Origin: Acidobacteriaceae bacterium
Lineage (GTDB): Bacteria > Acidobacteriota > Terriglobia > Terriglobales > Acidobacteriaceae
Direction of reading: 5' to 3'
Length of the DNA stretch: 64,000 nucleotides
Assembly (NCBI GenBank): GCA_025462735.1
Contig: JAOAPC010000011.1
Location: forward strand, 186,001 to 250,000
Shown here piece by piece: positions 52,929 through 61,510 of this stretch. The position numbers and the translations under genes are program-made. Numbering within the stretch: the stretch's first letter is position 1; every line of letters begins with the position of its first letter. Under the pieces are notes generated by a model, which saw only the letters and a list, made by a program, of their open reading frames with translations, searched no databases and was not told the DNA's origin.

Positions 52929-55900
52929 TTAGTGAAAGTCGTGTGAAACGGTTTGCGCGTGGGTGATCTTAAGAGGAAGAACGCGCGCTGCTTTAACCGA
53001 AATTACTCCATCCTGATTTTGCAAAATACCTTCAATCAATAGAAATTGTTCGGTCGATAACAGCAACCGGTTCTGCTGGAATAAATCCGGAGTAATGATG
53101 GCATTGGAAACCCCGGTCTCATCTTCCAGGCTCAAAAATACAAAACCTTTAGCCGTGCCGGGACGCTGGCGAGCGATCACGCCGCCGGCAGTGCGGACCT
53201 TGCGTCCACTCGGCAGTTGGCTGAGTTCGATTGCTCGGCGCACGCCCATTTTTTCTATGAGTGCGCGGTGGTAAGACATGGGATGCGGTCCCACGGTCAT
53301 CCCAGTGCCACGGAAATCCGCCACCAGCCGCTCTTCGTCGTTCATCATTTGCAATGGCGATTTTCCGTCAGCTTCGGGAATTTGCTCCAGTAACGGCCCG
53401 GACGGATTCGCAGCAGCCGCGGCGCTCCACAAAGCATCGCGGCGATGAAAAACCGAGTTTCCAGTTTCAGGTTTCAAGTTTCGAGCAGTTGAATTTGAAA
53501 CCCGAAACTCGAAACTCGAAACTGCATTTAATGCTCCAATTTCCGCCAGTGTATTCAATTCATCTTTTCTCAGCTCCGGAACGCGTTGCACTAGATCATG
53601 AATGGAGAGGAACGGCATGTATTTTCGTTCTCTGGAGATGGCCTGCCCCGCGTCTTCACGCAGTCCGCGCACATAGCGAAGGCCAAGACGAAGCGCAATG
53701 TTTTTGCCAACGACCAAGGACGAACGACCAACGACGTACTCCTCTGAATGCTGAGTGCTGAATGCTGAGTGCTCCAACGTACACTTCCACTCCGACCGCA
53801 TAACATCGACGGGCAGCACTTTCAGCCCATGCCGCTGCGCGTCTTTCACAATGGTTGCCGGACTGTAAAATCCCATCGGCTGGTTGTTCAAAAGCGCCAC
53901 TGTGAATGCCGTCAGATAATGGCTCTTTAGATAAGCGCTGGCATAGGCGAGCAACGCAAAGCTGGCAGCATGGGATTCGGGAAATCCATAAAGCGCAAAT
54001 GAGGTGATTGAAAGAACAATCTGCTCCTGCGCTTCTTGCGAAATGCCATTGCGTTCCATGCCGGCGCGCAGCTTGGCTTCAATCTCATGCATACGTTTTT
54101 CTGAGCGCTTGAAACCCATGGCGCGGCGAAGTTCTTCGGCTTCACCGCCGGTGAATCCTGCAACTACCATCGCCATGCGTAACAGTTGTTCCTGAAAAAG
54201 TGGTACGCCCAAAGTTCGTTTGAGCACAGGCTCGAGCGACGGATGTGCATAGGTCACATCTTGCCTACCCTGCCGCCGCTCTAAATAAGGATTCACCATC
54301 TGCCCCACGATCGGACCTGGCCGAATGATTGCGACCTGCACTACCAGATCGTAAAAGCGCTTTGGTTGCAGCCGCGGCAGGCACGACATCTGCGCCCGGC
54401 TCTCGATCTGGAACATTCCTATGGTGTCCGCTTTTTGCAGCGTGGAATAAACTTCGGGATCATCCGCAGGCAAGTGCGCGAGGTCAACTTCTTCGTTATA
54501 GTGATCGCGAATGAGATTAAGAGAATCCTTAAGCACGGCCATCATGCCGAGGCCAAGCAGGTCCACTTTCACAATGCCTAAATCAGCGCAATCATCTTTG
54601 TCCCATTGCACGACCACCCGGCCTGGCATGGAAGCCGGTTCCAGCGGAACCACAGAATCAAGCTGCCCTTGGCAGATCACCATGCCCCCTGAGTGCTGGC
54701 CCAGGTGTCGCGGCAAATCTTGTATGGCTTCACACAGTTCAAAATATTTCCGGATGCGCGGATGCCGCAAATCGAGTCCGGCATCGCGAAAACGATGATC
54801 GAATGTATCGTTCTCGTCGCGATATTCCCAGTGCGCCACGGCTGCAGAAAGTTTGTCCAAAGTTTCGGGATCAAATCCAAGAACTTTGCCGATTTCGCGC
54901 GAGGCCATGCGGCTGCGATAAGTAATGACATTCGCAGTCATGGCTGCGCCGCGCTCACCATAGCGGCGATACAGATATTGAATGACGGTTTCGCGGTCGT
55001 CGCCGCTGGGAAGATCAAGGTCGATGTCCGGCCACTCGCCGCGTTGTTCGGAAAGAAAGCGTTCGAAAAGTAATTCCATGCGGACCGGATCAACCGCTGT
55101 AATGCCGAGCGAGTAGCAGACTGCACTGTTGGCGGCAGAGCCGCGCCCTTGCACTAAAATATTTTGCTCGCCACAGAAACGCACCAGATCCCAGACAATC
55201 AGAAAATATCCCGGCAACTTCAGTTTTTCGATTAACGCGAGCTCCCGCTCGATTTGACTGCGAGCTTTGTTTTTTAATTCTGCTGAGGCACCACCATAAC
55301 GGGATTGGAATCCTTCGCGGTCGCGTTCGCGCAAAAACGACATCATGCTTTCGCCTTCGGGCACGGGATACTTAGGAAATTCATAGCCCAGATCTTCCAG
55401 CGTGAATTCCAGCCGCGAGGAAAGCTCGACAGTATTTGCAACAGCCTCCGGCAGATCAGCGAAAAGCGCTTTCATCTCTTCAGACGATTTGAAATAACAT
55501 TCGGAGTTGCGCGCCAGCAGGCGACCGGCAGTATTTACGGTGCAATGGTTCTTAATCGCAGTGAAAACATCACAGAGCTCGCGGGCATGTCGGGTCGCAT
55601 AGCGCACGCCATTGGTGGCGAGTAATGGCAGATGAAGCGAACGGGCAATTTCTACCGCCGCACGATTTCGCAGTTCCTGCTCACGATGAAAATGCCGCTG
55701 CAATTCAACATAAACATTGTTCTGTCCAAAAATGTGGACCAGCCGCTCGACTGCGTGGATGGCTGCCTCCATCCCGCCATTCTTTAGGGCAACCGCGAGC
55801 GGCCCGTCATCTGCTCCCGTTAGGCAAATCAGCCCTTGGGAATATTCTTGAAGCTCATCTTCGAAAACTGCGCCTTCATCTTTTGCCGCGCGCAGCTTCA

Positions 55901-56306
55901 TTTTTGTGATTAAGCGGCAAAGGTTTTGATAGCCGGTGCGGGATGAAATCAGAAGCGGGAGGCGAAATTCACCACGGAGACACGGAGGCACAGAGAAAAC
56001 TTTTTCGCTTTTCTTGTTCAGATGGGGAATTTGTTGTTGCTGGATTTTCAATGAATTGTCAGAGTTTCTCTCCGTGTCTCCGTGTCTCTGTGGTGAAAAG
56101 TTACATGTGATCTCCGCCCCAATATGCGCCTTGATTCCAGCTTTGTTCGCAGCCATATGGAAACGAGCCGCGCCGTAAACGCCATCGCGGTCGAGCAAGG
56201 CCAGCGCCGGCATTTTCAGCTCAGCGCAGCGAGCGATCAAGCTTTCGGGCAGGGAAGAGCCCTCAAGAAAACTGAAAGCCGAGCGGGAGTGGAGTTCGAT
56301 GTACAT
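52929..56306 (-). CDS. dnaE2: Error-prone DNA polymerase III alpha subunit
   Basis: This C-family polymerase has an N-terminal PHP domain ('YIELHSRSAFSFLEGSS'), the catalytic 'WPDIDLDLPSGD', 'GRGSAANSAVCY' and 'GFPESHAASFALLAYASAYLK', and a C-terminal OB fold. At 1125 residues it is longer than the usual 1030-1080. The excess maps to three in-frame stretches that are translations of dispersed repeats (about residues 70-114, 844-867 and 927-951). None hits the catalytic palm. It does translesion synthesis with ImuA and ImuB, encoded upstream. The ATG at 56306 lies at the edge of an inverted repeat and lacks a clear ribosome site. Confidence 0.93.
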   Translation of the reverse strand: MYIELHSRSAFSFLEGSSLPESLIARCAELKMPALALLDRDGVYGAARFHMAANKAGIKAHIGAEITCNFSPQRHGDTERNSDNSLKIQQQQIPHLNKKSEKVFSVPPCLRGEFRLPLLISSRTGYQNLCRLITKMKLRAAKDEGAVFEDELQEYSQGLICLTGADDGPLAVALKNGGMEAAIHAVERLVHIFGQNNVYVELQRHFHREQELRNRAAVEIARSLHLPLLATNGVRYATRHARELCDVFTAIKNHCTVNTAGRLLARNSECYFKSSEEMKALFADLPEAVANTVELSSRLEFTLEDLGYEFPKYPVPEGESMMSFLRERDREGFQSRYGGASAELKNKARSQIERELALIEKLKLPGYFLIVWDLVRFCGEQNILVQGRGSAANSAVCYSLGITAVDPVRMELLFERFLSEQRGEWPDIDLDLPSGDDRETVIQYLYRRYGERGAAMTANVITYRSRMASREIGKVLGFDPETLDKLSAAVAHWEYRDENDTFDHRFRDAGLDLRHPRIRKYFELCEAIQDLPRHLGQHSGGMVICQGQLDSVVPLEPASMPGRVVVQWDKDDCADLGIVKVDLLGLGMMAVLKDSLNLIRDHYNEEVDLAHLPADDPEVYSTLQKADTIGMFQIESRAQMSCLPRLQPKRFYDLVVQVAIIRPGPIVGQMVNPYLERRQGRQDVTYAHPSLEPVLKRTLGVPLFQEQLLRMAMVVAGFTGGEAEELRRAMGFKRSEKRMHEIEAKLRAGMERNGISQEAQEQIVLSITSFALYGFPESHAASFALLAYASAYLKSHYLTAFTVALLNNQPMGFYSPATIVKDAQRHGLKVLPVDVMRSEWKCTLEHSAFSTQHSEEYVVGRSSLVVGKNIALRLGLRYVRGLREDAGQAISRERKYMPFLSIHDLVQRVPELRKDELNTLAEIGALNAVSSFEFRVSNSTARNLKPETGNSVFHRRDALWSAAAAANPSGPLLEQIPEADGKSPLQMMNDEERLVADFRGTGMTVGPHPMSYHRALIEKMGVRRAIELSQLPSGRKVRTAGGVIARQRPGTAKGFVFLSLEDETGVSNAIITPDLFQQNRLLLSTEQFLLIEGILQNQDGVISVKAARVLPLKITHAQTVSHDFH
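53453..53524. repeat. Dispersed repeat inside dnaE2 (gtttc-type)
   Basis: The stretch alternates units like cagtttc, ggtttcaag and gaaactc, and its two halves are imperfect reverse complements. It is read in the dnaE2 frame as 'FEFRVSNSTARNLKPETGN', which is unlike family sequence. Confidence 0.7.
53705..53774. repeat. Dispersed repeat inside dnaE2 (gctgagt-type)
   Basis: It contains tandem units of gaatgctgagtgct preceded by an acgaccaa-rich segment. In the dnaE2 frame it reads 'EHSAFSTQHSEEYVVGRSS', which interrupts the family pattern between 'SEWKCT' and 'ALRLGLRYVRG'. The same units recur at the imuB-dnaE2 junction. Confidence 0.7.
55966..56098. repeat. Large imperfect inverted repeat inside dnaE2 (cacggagac-type)
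   Basis: Arms of about 30 bases (55968-55998 and 56065-56098), each built from ccacggagacacggag-like units, face each other across about 66 bases. The whole 133 bases keep the dnaE2 frame open and add about 45 residues after 'GAEITC'. This looks like a small mobile palindromic element. Confidence 0.8.
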
Positions 56307-56378
56307 AGCAGTCAGCACTCAGCAATCAGCATTCAGCCAAAAAGCACCGGAGGAACTGATTGCTGACTGCTGAGTGCT
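56307..56378. repeat. Inverted repeat filling the imuB-dnaE2 gap
   Basis: The arms 56307-56329 and 56356-56378, made of agcactcagcaatcag-type units, match at about 21 of 23 positions as reverse complements. They reach from the imuB stop to the dnaE2 start, so the ribosome site of dnaE2 lies within the element. Confidence 0.75.
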
Positions 56379-57958
56379 TAGTCGTAACTTCCTTCCAGCA
56401 GCCATTCGCTCGTGAGTAAATCGTGAATCAAGCGGTACAGCACAATCCCAACTTGTTCCTGCACTGCGATGTCCCATTCATCTCGCACCCAGGCGTCTTG
56501 TTCCCACCAGTCTCCGGATGAACGCCACGGCCCGGCCGCCCACAGCACTTCGCCGGAAATCTGTCTTCGTTTTCGCGACATAACATGCGAAGGCCTGCCA
56601 TTTCGATGGCTCACCCTGACGGCAATCGGAGGTCGGAAAATTCTCATCCCCGTGATAATTTCCCCGGTCTGACGGTGGAGTGCCGGGCGTCCCCGCCCCG
56701 CTGAACCGGCGAGGCGCCTCTCGCTCCCTGATGTGGATTCGGATAGTGTGAAATGGCGTATTTCAAAAGCTTCACGCCGATGCGTATCCAGCAACGCAGG
56801 CGAACCAACTCGACCATTGCCAACAATTCCGTTAATCCTTGCCAGCGTGAGTTCAAGTTTTTCCGGTTCTGGCGAAGCCGGAATGAAGAATCCATTCTGT
56901 GCTGGGCGGGGCTTTGCAGGCTCAATCCGCAAGTGCACTTTTACTACCGGAGCGCCAGGAGGATTCGCTTTCAAATCCAACTGCAGTAGCTTGAGAAAAG
57001 TTTTGGGATCGAGCAGCGGTACTGGCAGGCGGATTGTTCGCTGAAAATGAGTAAGCGCCGCATCTGTTTCAGACCTTCCATTTTCAAGGTTCAATTCCAG
57101 CTTTAATTCCTGTGCGGCCAGCGCACGTCCTTGCAAACGGGCACATAGTTGCTCCAGCATCCGGTTCAATACAAATGCCAAAGGCTCAAGCAGCACAATG
57201 GGATATTCCAGTTCGATTACTTCTTCAAACACCAGCGGCGGATCACATGGGACCAACTGCCGCATACCCATTCCGCGCGCCTTCCTTTGAAGATCAAGAC
57301 CGTCTTGACCCAGCCGCTCAGTCAAAGCAATTTCCGGTAACGCGGCAAGATCACGAAATTTCCGCACACCCCAGCGCCGGAACGTTCCCAGAAATTCTTC
57401 GCTGTTTTTCGAGTCAGCATCACCAGCAAACAGCACCTCAACCGGCAAGCCGCCCAAAAATTCCGCTTCTTTTCCATCGGGTACTACGGTCACGCCGGCG
57501 AACCCATGTGCCGCAAGCAGGGCCGATTCCAGCGTGGAAGCTACCGCAACATTCGTTTCCATTCCTATTTCCGTGGCGTGGCGGGAGATCTCGCGCGCAA
57601 TTTTTGGCAAAGGACCAAAGAGTTTGTCGAGCCCGGAAAGATCCAGCAAAAGCGTATCCGGAGCAAAATCCTCTACTCGCGGTGAAAAAGATTGCGCGCA
57701 ATCGAGCAGCGCCTGATGCGCAGCCGATTCCTGCAGCTCCGAGCGATCGCGCAGTATCACTTCATCGCAGAGTTCGACTTGCAATTTCGTCATACCAGCT
57801 GAGATCCCCGCGCGGCGGGCATTTTCGTTGCCTTCCAGAATTTTTTCGAGCAGAGGTTTGCCTTCAACCACAGCTACGGCTTTGGATCGCAGATCAGGTT
57901 CAGCGCGAAGGATTGCCTCGACGGGAAAATCCGGAACGTAGATACATGCGAAAGGCAT
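56378..57958 (-). CDS. imuB: ImuB, inactive Y-family polymerase of the mutasome
   Basis: The 526-residue protein follows the Y-family layout: 'FACIYVPDFPVEAI' at the start, thumb and little-finger parts, and a C-terminal tail that binds the sliding clamp and DnaE2. The catalytic acids are not conserved: the first motif has 'YVPDF' and the middle motif 'LLLDLSGLDKLFG' lacks the SxDE pair, as in known ImuB. About residues 410-430 ('SGSERRLAGSAGRGRPALHRQ') come from a GC-rich repeat. It lies between imuA and dnaE2. Confidence 0.9.
   Translation of the reverse strand: MPFACIYVPDFPVEAILRAEPDLRSKAVAVVEGKPLLEKILEGNENARRAGISAGMTKLQVELCDEVILRDRSELQESAAHQALLDCAQSFSPRVEDFAPDTLLLDLSGLDKLFGPLPKIAREISRHATEIGMETNVAVASTLESALLAAHGFAGVTVVPDGKEAEFLGGLPVEVLFAGDADSKNSEEFLGTFRRWGVRKFRDLAALPEIALTERLGQDGLDLQRKARGMGMRQLVPCDPPLVFEEVIELEYPIVLLEPLAFVLNRMLEQLCARLQGRALAAQELKLELNLENGRSETDAALTHFQRTIRLPVPLLDPKTFLKLLQLDLKANPPGAPVVKVHLRIEPAKPRPAQNGFFIPASPEPEKLELTLARINGIVGNGRVGSPALLDTHRREAFEIRHFTLSESTSGSERRLAGSAGRGRPALHRQTGEIITGMRIFRPPIAVRVSHRNGRPSHVMSRKRRQISGEVLWAAGPWRSSGDWWEQDAWVRDEWDIAVQEQVGIVLYRLIHDLLTSEWLLEGSYD
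56669..56729. repeat. GC-rich repeat inside imuB
   Basis: The segment gtgccgggcgtccccgcc with flanking gcgaggcgcctct has the composition of dispersed GC-rich hairpin repeats and keeps the imuB frame open. It encodes a Gly/Arg-rich stretch not typical of the family. Confidence 0.5.
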
Positions 57959-58011
57959 AAAAACAGTCGTGGGTCATTCTTCGTTGGTCGTGAACAAACA
58001 GTTCAAAGCGC

Positions 58012-58075
58012 CACGGATTAAACAGATTCACGCGGATAAAAAGAGAGAACACCGTGATCCGTCAGATCTGTGGCT
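58012..58075. repeat. Dispersed repeat in the imuA-imuB gap
   Basis: The stretch ccacggattaaacagatt... followed by gtgatccgtcagatctgtgg forms an imperfect inverted repeat. It occupies half of the 129-base gap between the imuA stop and imuB start, where such operons normally have overlapping genes. Confidence 0.6.
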
Positions 58076-58087
58076 GGCGTCGGTTCT

Positions 58088-59026
58088 TCAGCCTGCCCGC
58101 ACTGCTTTCGTCACAAAAGCTGTTCTCACCGATCCTGCAGGCTTGCGCTCCATGCGCATGCGTGCCACTTCCACGTCGACTCGTATTTCTTGCAATAGCT
58201 GCGCGTGCGACGGTTTTGCTGACGGCTGATGGCTGGAGCCTGCCCTGAGCGAAGTCGAAGGGGCTGACAACTTTAAAACCACCGTGGCGCAGGTCTGCGC
58301 GCAAGCAAATTCGCTCATCACCAGCAGCGCTGTTTTCGTATGCTCCACCGCGCGCTGAAAACGGAACCAGGATGCCAGCGGAATGCGCCGCACAAACTTC
58401 TCTGGAATTCCCGCAAGGTCAAGCGCAATCAGCCCAAACCCGCCGCTTTGGAGGACCAAGTCTGTGGTCTTGAGGACTTGTTCAAGCCTGCGTTCGGATG
58501 TTTTGGTTTTTCTGTGAATGTCCGGTGTAACGGAGCCTGCCTTGAGCGAAGTCGATGGGTGCTCCCTCTGATCAAAATCTTTAACCACAGAGGACACAGA
58601 GTTACACAGAGGAGAATCCCCGCACCTTACCCACAACAATTTTCTGAAATCCACGCCTGCCGCCGCTCCAGATTCCGGATCGAAGCTGTCGCTCGCATCG
58701 AGCAGAACGCAGGTTTCATCCCGCTGGGTAGCCGCCGCAATTGCCGCCAGCAGCACGCTAGTTTTGCCCGAAGAAGCTGGCCCACAAATTTCAGATAAAC
58801 ATCCGCGGGGAAGCCCGCCAGTGATTGCGTCCACTTCAGCGATGCTGGTCGAGAGCATCTCCGGACGCGGCCGTACCTCCAGTCGCGATGCCGGGCGCAC
58901 GTCAATCAATCGCTTGGACGAAGCAAGGTGATTGAGAACGATGGTTTTTTTATCGGTGGGGCCTGCTGGCAAGTATGTTGAAGACAATGACTCGCCAGCG
59001 TTCCAGGAACAGGGAAGAAAAGACAT
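58088..59026 (-). CDS. imuA: ImuA, RecA-like mutasome protein
   Basis: The 312-residue protein has a RecA-type core: 'STSIAEVDAITGGLPRG', Walker A 'GPASSGKT' (82-89), 'CVLLDASDSFDP' and Walker B-like 'GLIALDLAGIP'. It is the first gene of the imuA-imuB-dnaE2 cassette, which does DNA-damage-induced mutagenesis under LexA. Three repeats are inserted in frame: residues about 137-149 ('LCNSVSSVVKD'), 156-165 ('PSTSLKAGS') and 255-264 ('PSTSLRAGS'). I found no convincing LexA box upstream. Confidence 0.85.
   Translation of the reverse strand: MSFLPCSWNAGESLSSTYLPAGPTDKKTIVLNHLASSKRLIDVRPASRLEVRPRPEMLSTSIAEVDAITGGLPRGCLSEICGPASSGKTSVLLAAIAAATQRDETCVLLDASDSFDPESGAAAGVDFRKLLWVRCGDSPLCNSVSSVVKDFDQREHPSTSLKAGSVTPDIHRKTKTSERRLEQVLKTTDLVLQSGGFGLIALDLAGIPEKFVRRIPLASWFRFQRAVEHTKTALLVMSEFACAQTCATVVLKLSAPSTSLRAGSSHQPSAKPSHAQLLQEIRVDVEVARMRMERKPAGSVRTAFVTKAVRAG
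58236..58262. repeat. gagcctgccctgagcgaag-type repeat, copy 1 (in imuA)
   Basis: This 27-base unit is nearly identical to the one at 58533-58559, with the same orientation and reading frame, and encodes 'STSLRAGS'. Confidence 0.8.
58533..58559. repeat. gagcctgccttgagcgaag-type repeat, copy 2 (in imuA)
   Basis: It differs from copy 1 at two positions and encodes 'STSLKAGS' in the imuA frame. The copies are 297 bases apart, so the frame is preserved between them. Confidence 0.8.
58580..58613. repeat. accacagaggacacagag-type repeat inside imuA
   Basis: This unit is related to the cacggagac element in dnaE2 (55966-56098) and lies 20 bases from the second gagcctgcc copy. In the imuA frame it encodes 'LCNSVSSVVKD'. 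Confidence 0.7.
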
Positions 59027-59147
59027 AGCAGACCTTAGGCAGAAAGATCAGGGCTGGTACTGCCTGGCACGAAACCAGTAGTTTCGCTTTTTATTCGCCT
59101 AGGGAATTCTGCTACCGGTTGGCCACCTTGTCAAGCCGGAAAATAGC

Positions 59148-59366
59148 TTAATGGCGGCGGGTAACCCTGGCTCGCTTGCTTGGTCGAATGACTGGCTCGG
59201 AAGCCATGTCATCAGAGTCGTCATGCCGTGGCATTTTTCGCAGTTCTTCCACCAATGCCAGACGCTTGTAGGGGTCCTTCTCCGTCATGGCATCTACGTA
59301 CAGCTGTAGCCAGGTTTTCGCGTTGCTGTTCATATCAATCGGATCAGGTATGGTATGGGACGCCAT
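59148..59366 (-). CDS. Small conserved-looking protein (about 72 aa)
   Basis: The product has 'WLQLYVDAMTEKDPYKRLALVEEL', which parallels the small protein at 656-820 (W, then E-x-D-x-KRL-x-LVE-x-L), and a basic tail ('KRARVTRRH'). Three starts are possible: 59534, 59366 and 59333. I chose 59366 because the upstream part has no family-like pattern. The function is unknown. Confidence 0.5.
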   Translation of the reverse strand: MASHTIPDPIDMNSNAKTWLQLYVDAMTEKDPYKRLALVEELRKMPRHDDSDDMASEPVIRPSKRARVTRRH

Positions 59367-59759
59367 AAAATTAGAACGTGCGATTTCGCAACCTTTGCAG
59401 CCGAATTGTGAGGTCGAGATTGACCTCGTATAACTCACTGATTCAGCAGTAGGATGCGATATATTAAAGTTATCCTTTAAATATTGATGCAAGTTGCAGG
59501 AAAAACGTCGCATCGGAACGTCTGCCGTCCTCATGATTCGCAGGTCGCTTTTTATGATCCACTTGGAAGCCCGCGTCGAATCTGTCGAATATCATCGAGG
59601 CAACAAATCGAGCTCTGGCGGGCATCTCTCTTATTTAAGAGGGCTGCACCACTTCCGGCTTTGACAGACGCAAGCTCCTGTTTTTAAATAGAGACAATCC
59701 GTGCTGTCCAGTGCGGATCGGTTCCATGGCTGTGTGCCTCGCCGATAGAACAATTTTCT
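59367..59759. other. Intergenic region before the Gld-type ABC operon
   Basis: These 393 bases lie between two divergent genes. They contain an in-frame upstream extension of the small gene (to 59534) that I do not trust, and the promoter of the ABC operon. Nothing else is recognised. Confidence 0.4.
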
Positions 59760-60749
59760 ATGATTAACGTAAAAGAGCTTACCAAGCGGTACGCCCATAC
59801 CACCGCCGTTGACCACATCTCGTTCGAGGTGGCGAAGGGCCAAATTGTTGGCTTTCTGGGGCCAAACGGCGCTGGGAAAACCACAACCATGCGCATGTTG
59901 ACCTGCTTCTTGCCGCCATCGTCGGGTACTGCGACCGTTGCTGGCTTTGACGTGCTCGAACAGCCAATGGAAGTCAAGAAGCGCATCGGCTACTTGCCGG
60001 AGACGCCGCCGCTCTATCCGGAGATGGAGACAGCCGAGTACCTGAAATTTGTCGGCCAGCTAAAAGGATTATCCGGGGCCGAACTTCAAAAACGCATTGA
60101 TTATGTTTGCGAGCGCTGTTCAGTCGCCGACGTCAGGAATAAATTGCTTGGCAAGCTTTCAAAAGGCTATCGTCAGCGGGTCGGTCTTGCGCAGGCCATT
60201 ATTCACAATCCCGATGTTCTGATTCTCGACGAACCTACAGCCGGTCTCGACCCCAAGCAGATCAATGAAACTCGTGATCTGATCAGGAGCCTGGCCGGCA
60301 GCCATACCATCATTCTCAGCACCCACATTCTGCCCGAAGTTGAGCAGACCTGCGAGCAAGTGGTCATCATCAACAAAGGCAAACTGGTTGCGACCGACTC
60401 GGTGCGCAACCTGCAGGCGCGGGCTCGGGGCGCAGAATCAATATTGCTGGAAGTGGGCGGCCGCAACGGCAATCTGGAAACCTCAACCGTGCAGCAGAAG
60501 CTGGAGCGAGTGTCCGGGGTGAGCCGGGTAGTGTGCAAGCACCAGGTTGATAGCCGGGCCTTCTTCGAGGTCGAGAGCCAAAAGGGACGCAAGGTGCGTG
60601 GCGACCTGGCGCGTGCCGTAGTCGAATCCGGATGGGACCTCAACGAACTTCGCCCCGCCGCCATGAGCTTGGAAGAAGTCTTTCTTCAGCTCACGGGACA
60701 AGACGCGCCTGCCGAGGGCACAGCGGCAAAAGGGGCACAACAACAATGA
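59760..60749 (+). CDS. ABC transporter ATPase (GldA/NatA-like)
   Basis: The 329-residue protein has Walker A 'GPNGAGKTT', 'GYLPETPPLYPEM' (Q-loop region), signature 'LSKGYRQRVG', Walker B 'LILDEPTAGLDP' and H-loop 'LSTHILPEVEQT'. A C-terminal domain of about 110 residues follows. This is the GldA type, which works with a GldF permease and GldG. In gliding Bacteroidota these support motility, but in other phyla the system is of unknown role. It is coupled by ATGA to the permease. Confidence 0.92.
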   Translation: MINVKELTKRYAHTTAVDHISFEVAKGQIVGFLGPNGAGKTTTMRMLTCFLPPSSGTATVAGFDVLEQPMEVKKRIGYLPETPPLYPEMETAEYLKFVGQLKGLSGAELQKRIDYVCERCSVADVRNKLLGKLSKGYRQRVGLAQAIIHNPDVLILDEPTAGLDPKQINETRDLIRSLAGSHTIILSTHILPEVEQTCEQVVIINKGKLVATDSVRNLQARARGAESILLEVGGRNGNLETSTVQQKLERVSGVSRVVCKHQVDSRAFFEVESQKGRKVRGDLARAVVESGWDLNELRPAAMSLEEVFLQLTGQDAPAEGTAAKGAQQQ

Positions 60750-61510
60750 GAAACGCATTGATCATTTGCCAAAAAGAACTGCGCAGCTATTTCAGTTCGC
60801 CGGTCGCATACGTTTTGCTGACTTTGTGGGGAGTGGTCTTCGGATATTTCTTCTGGGCGGCACTCGGCCACTTCCTGACGTACACCGTGGAAAGTCAGAT
60901 GAGCGGCCGAATGTATTCCATAAACCTCAATGAGCAAGTCATCCGGCCTCTCCTTCAGAATGTCGCCGTGATCGGATTGTTCTTCCTTCCCATGATCACG
61001 ATGCGCATTTTCGCGGAGGAGAAGCGCACCGGCACGATTGAGCTGCTTGTGACCTCACCGATTCGAGATTTAGAAATCATCATCGGAAAATGGCTGGCAG
61101 CAATGTTGCTCTATTGTTGTCTGCTTCTCTTTACCGTCATTCATTTCCTGTTCCTGTTCAAATACGGCAACCCGGATTGGAAACCTCTGGTCATCGCTTA
61201 CGTCGGCCTAGTGCTCGAGGCAGGCGCAATGCTGGCGATTGGGACGTTTATTTCCAGCCTTACAAAAAACCAGATTATCGCTGGCGCGACCACCTTCGCG
61301 GTCTTGATCTTGCTGTGGGTCTTGGCGTGGAGCGACTTCAGCAACGCAGGCTGGGCACACGTACTCGCCTATATGTCATTGGTGAACCATTCTGAGTCAT
61401 TCATGCGCGGCGTAGTTGATCTCAAAGACGGAATTTATTACACAACCCTAATTTTCCTTGGACTCTTTTTCACAGCGCGTTCCATGGAATCCCTGCGCTG
61501 GAGGTCGTAA
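60746..61510 (+). CDS. ABC transporter permease (GldF-like)
   Basis: The 254-residue protein has six helices and the GldF start 'RNALIICQKELRSYFSSPVAYVLL', with 'MRIFAEEKRTGTIELLVTSP' in the cytoplasmic loop. The ATG overlaps the ATPase stop. It is directly followed by the GldG-like gene with no gap. Confidence 0.92.
   Translation: MRNALIICQKELRSYFSSPVAYVLLTLWGVVFGYFFWAALGHFLTYTVESQMSGRMYSINLNEQVIRPLLQNVAVIGLFFLPMITMRIFAEEKRTGTIELLVTSPIRDLEIIIGKWLAAMLLYCCLLLFTVIHFLFLFKYGNPDWKPLVIAYVGLVLEAGAMLAIGTFISSLTKNQIIAGATTFAVLILLWVLAWSDFSNAGWAHVLAYMSLVNHSESFMRGVVDLKDGIYYTTLIFLGLFFTARSMESLRWRS

Noticed and set aside
52929-56306. DnaE2 inserts as inteins or introns
   Set aside because: They are 24-45 residues, lack splicing motifs, and match repeat-like DNA, so they are insertions that are simply translated.
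59040-59100. ctggt...accag symmetry upstream of imuA as a LexA box
   Set aside because: Spacing and core do not fit known LexA operators, and the arms are only five bases.
59367-59534. N-terminal extension of the small protein at 59148
   Set aside because: The extra 56 residues have no pattern in common with the paralogue at 656 and no ribosome site supports the upstream start.
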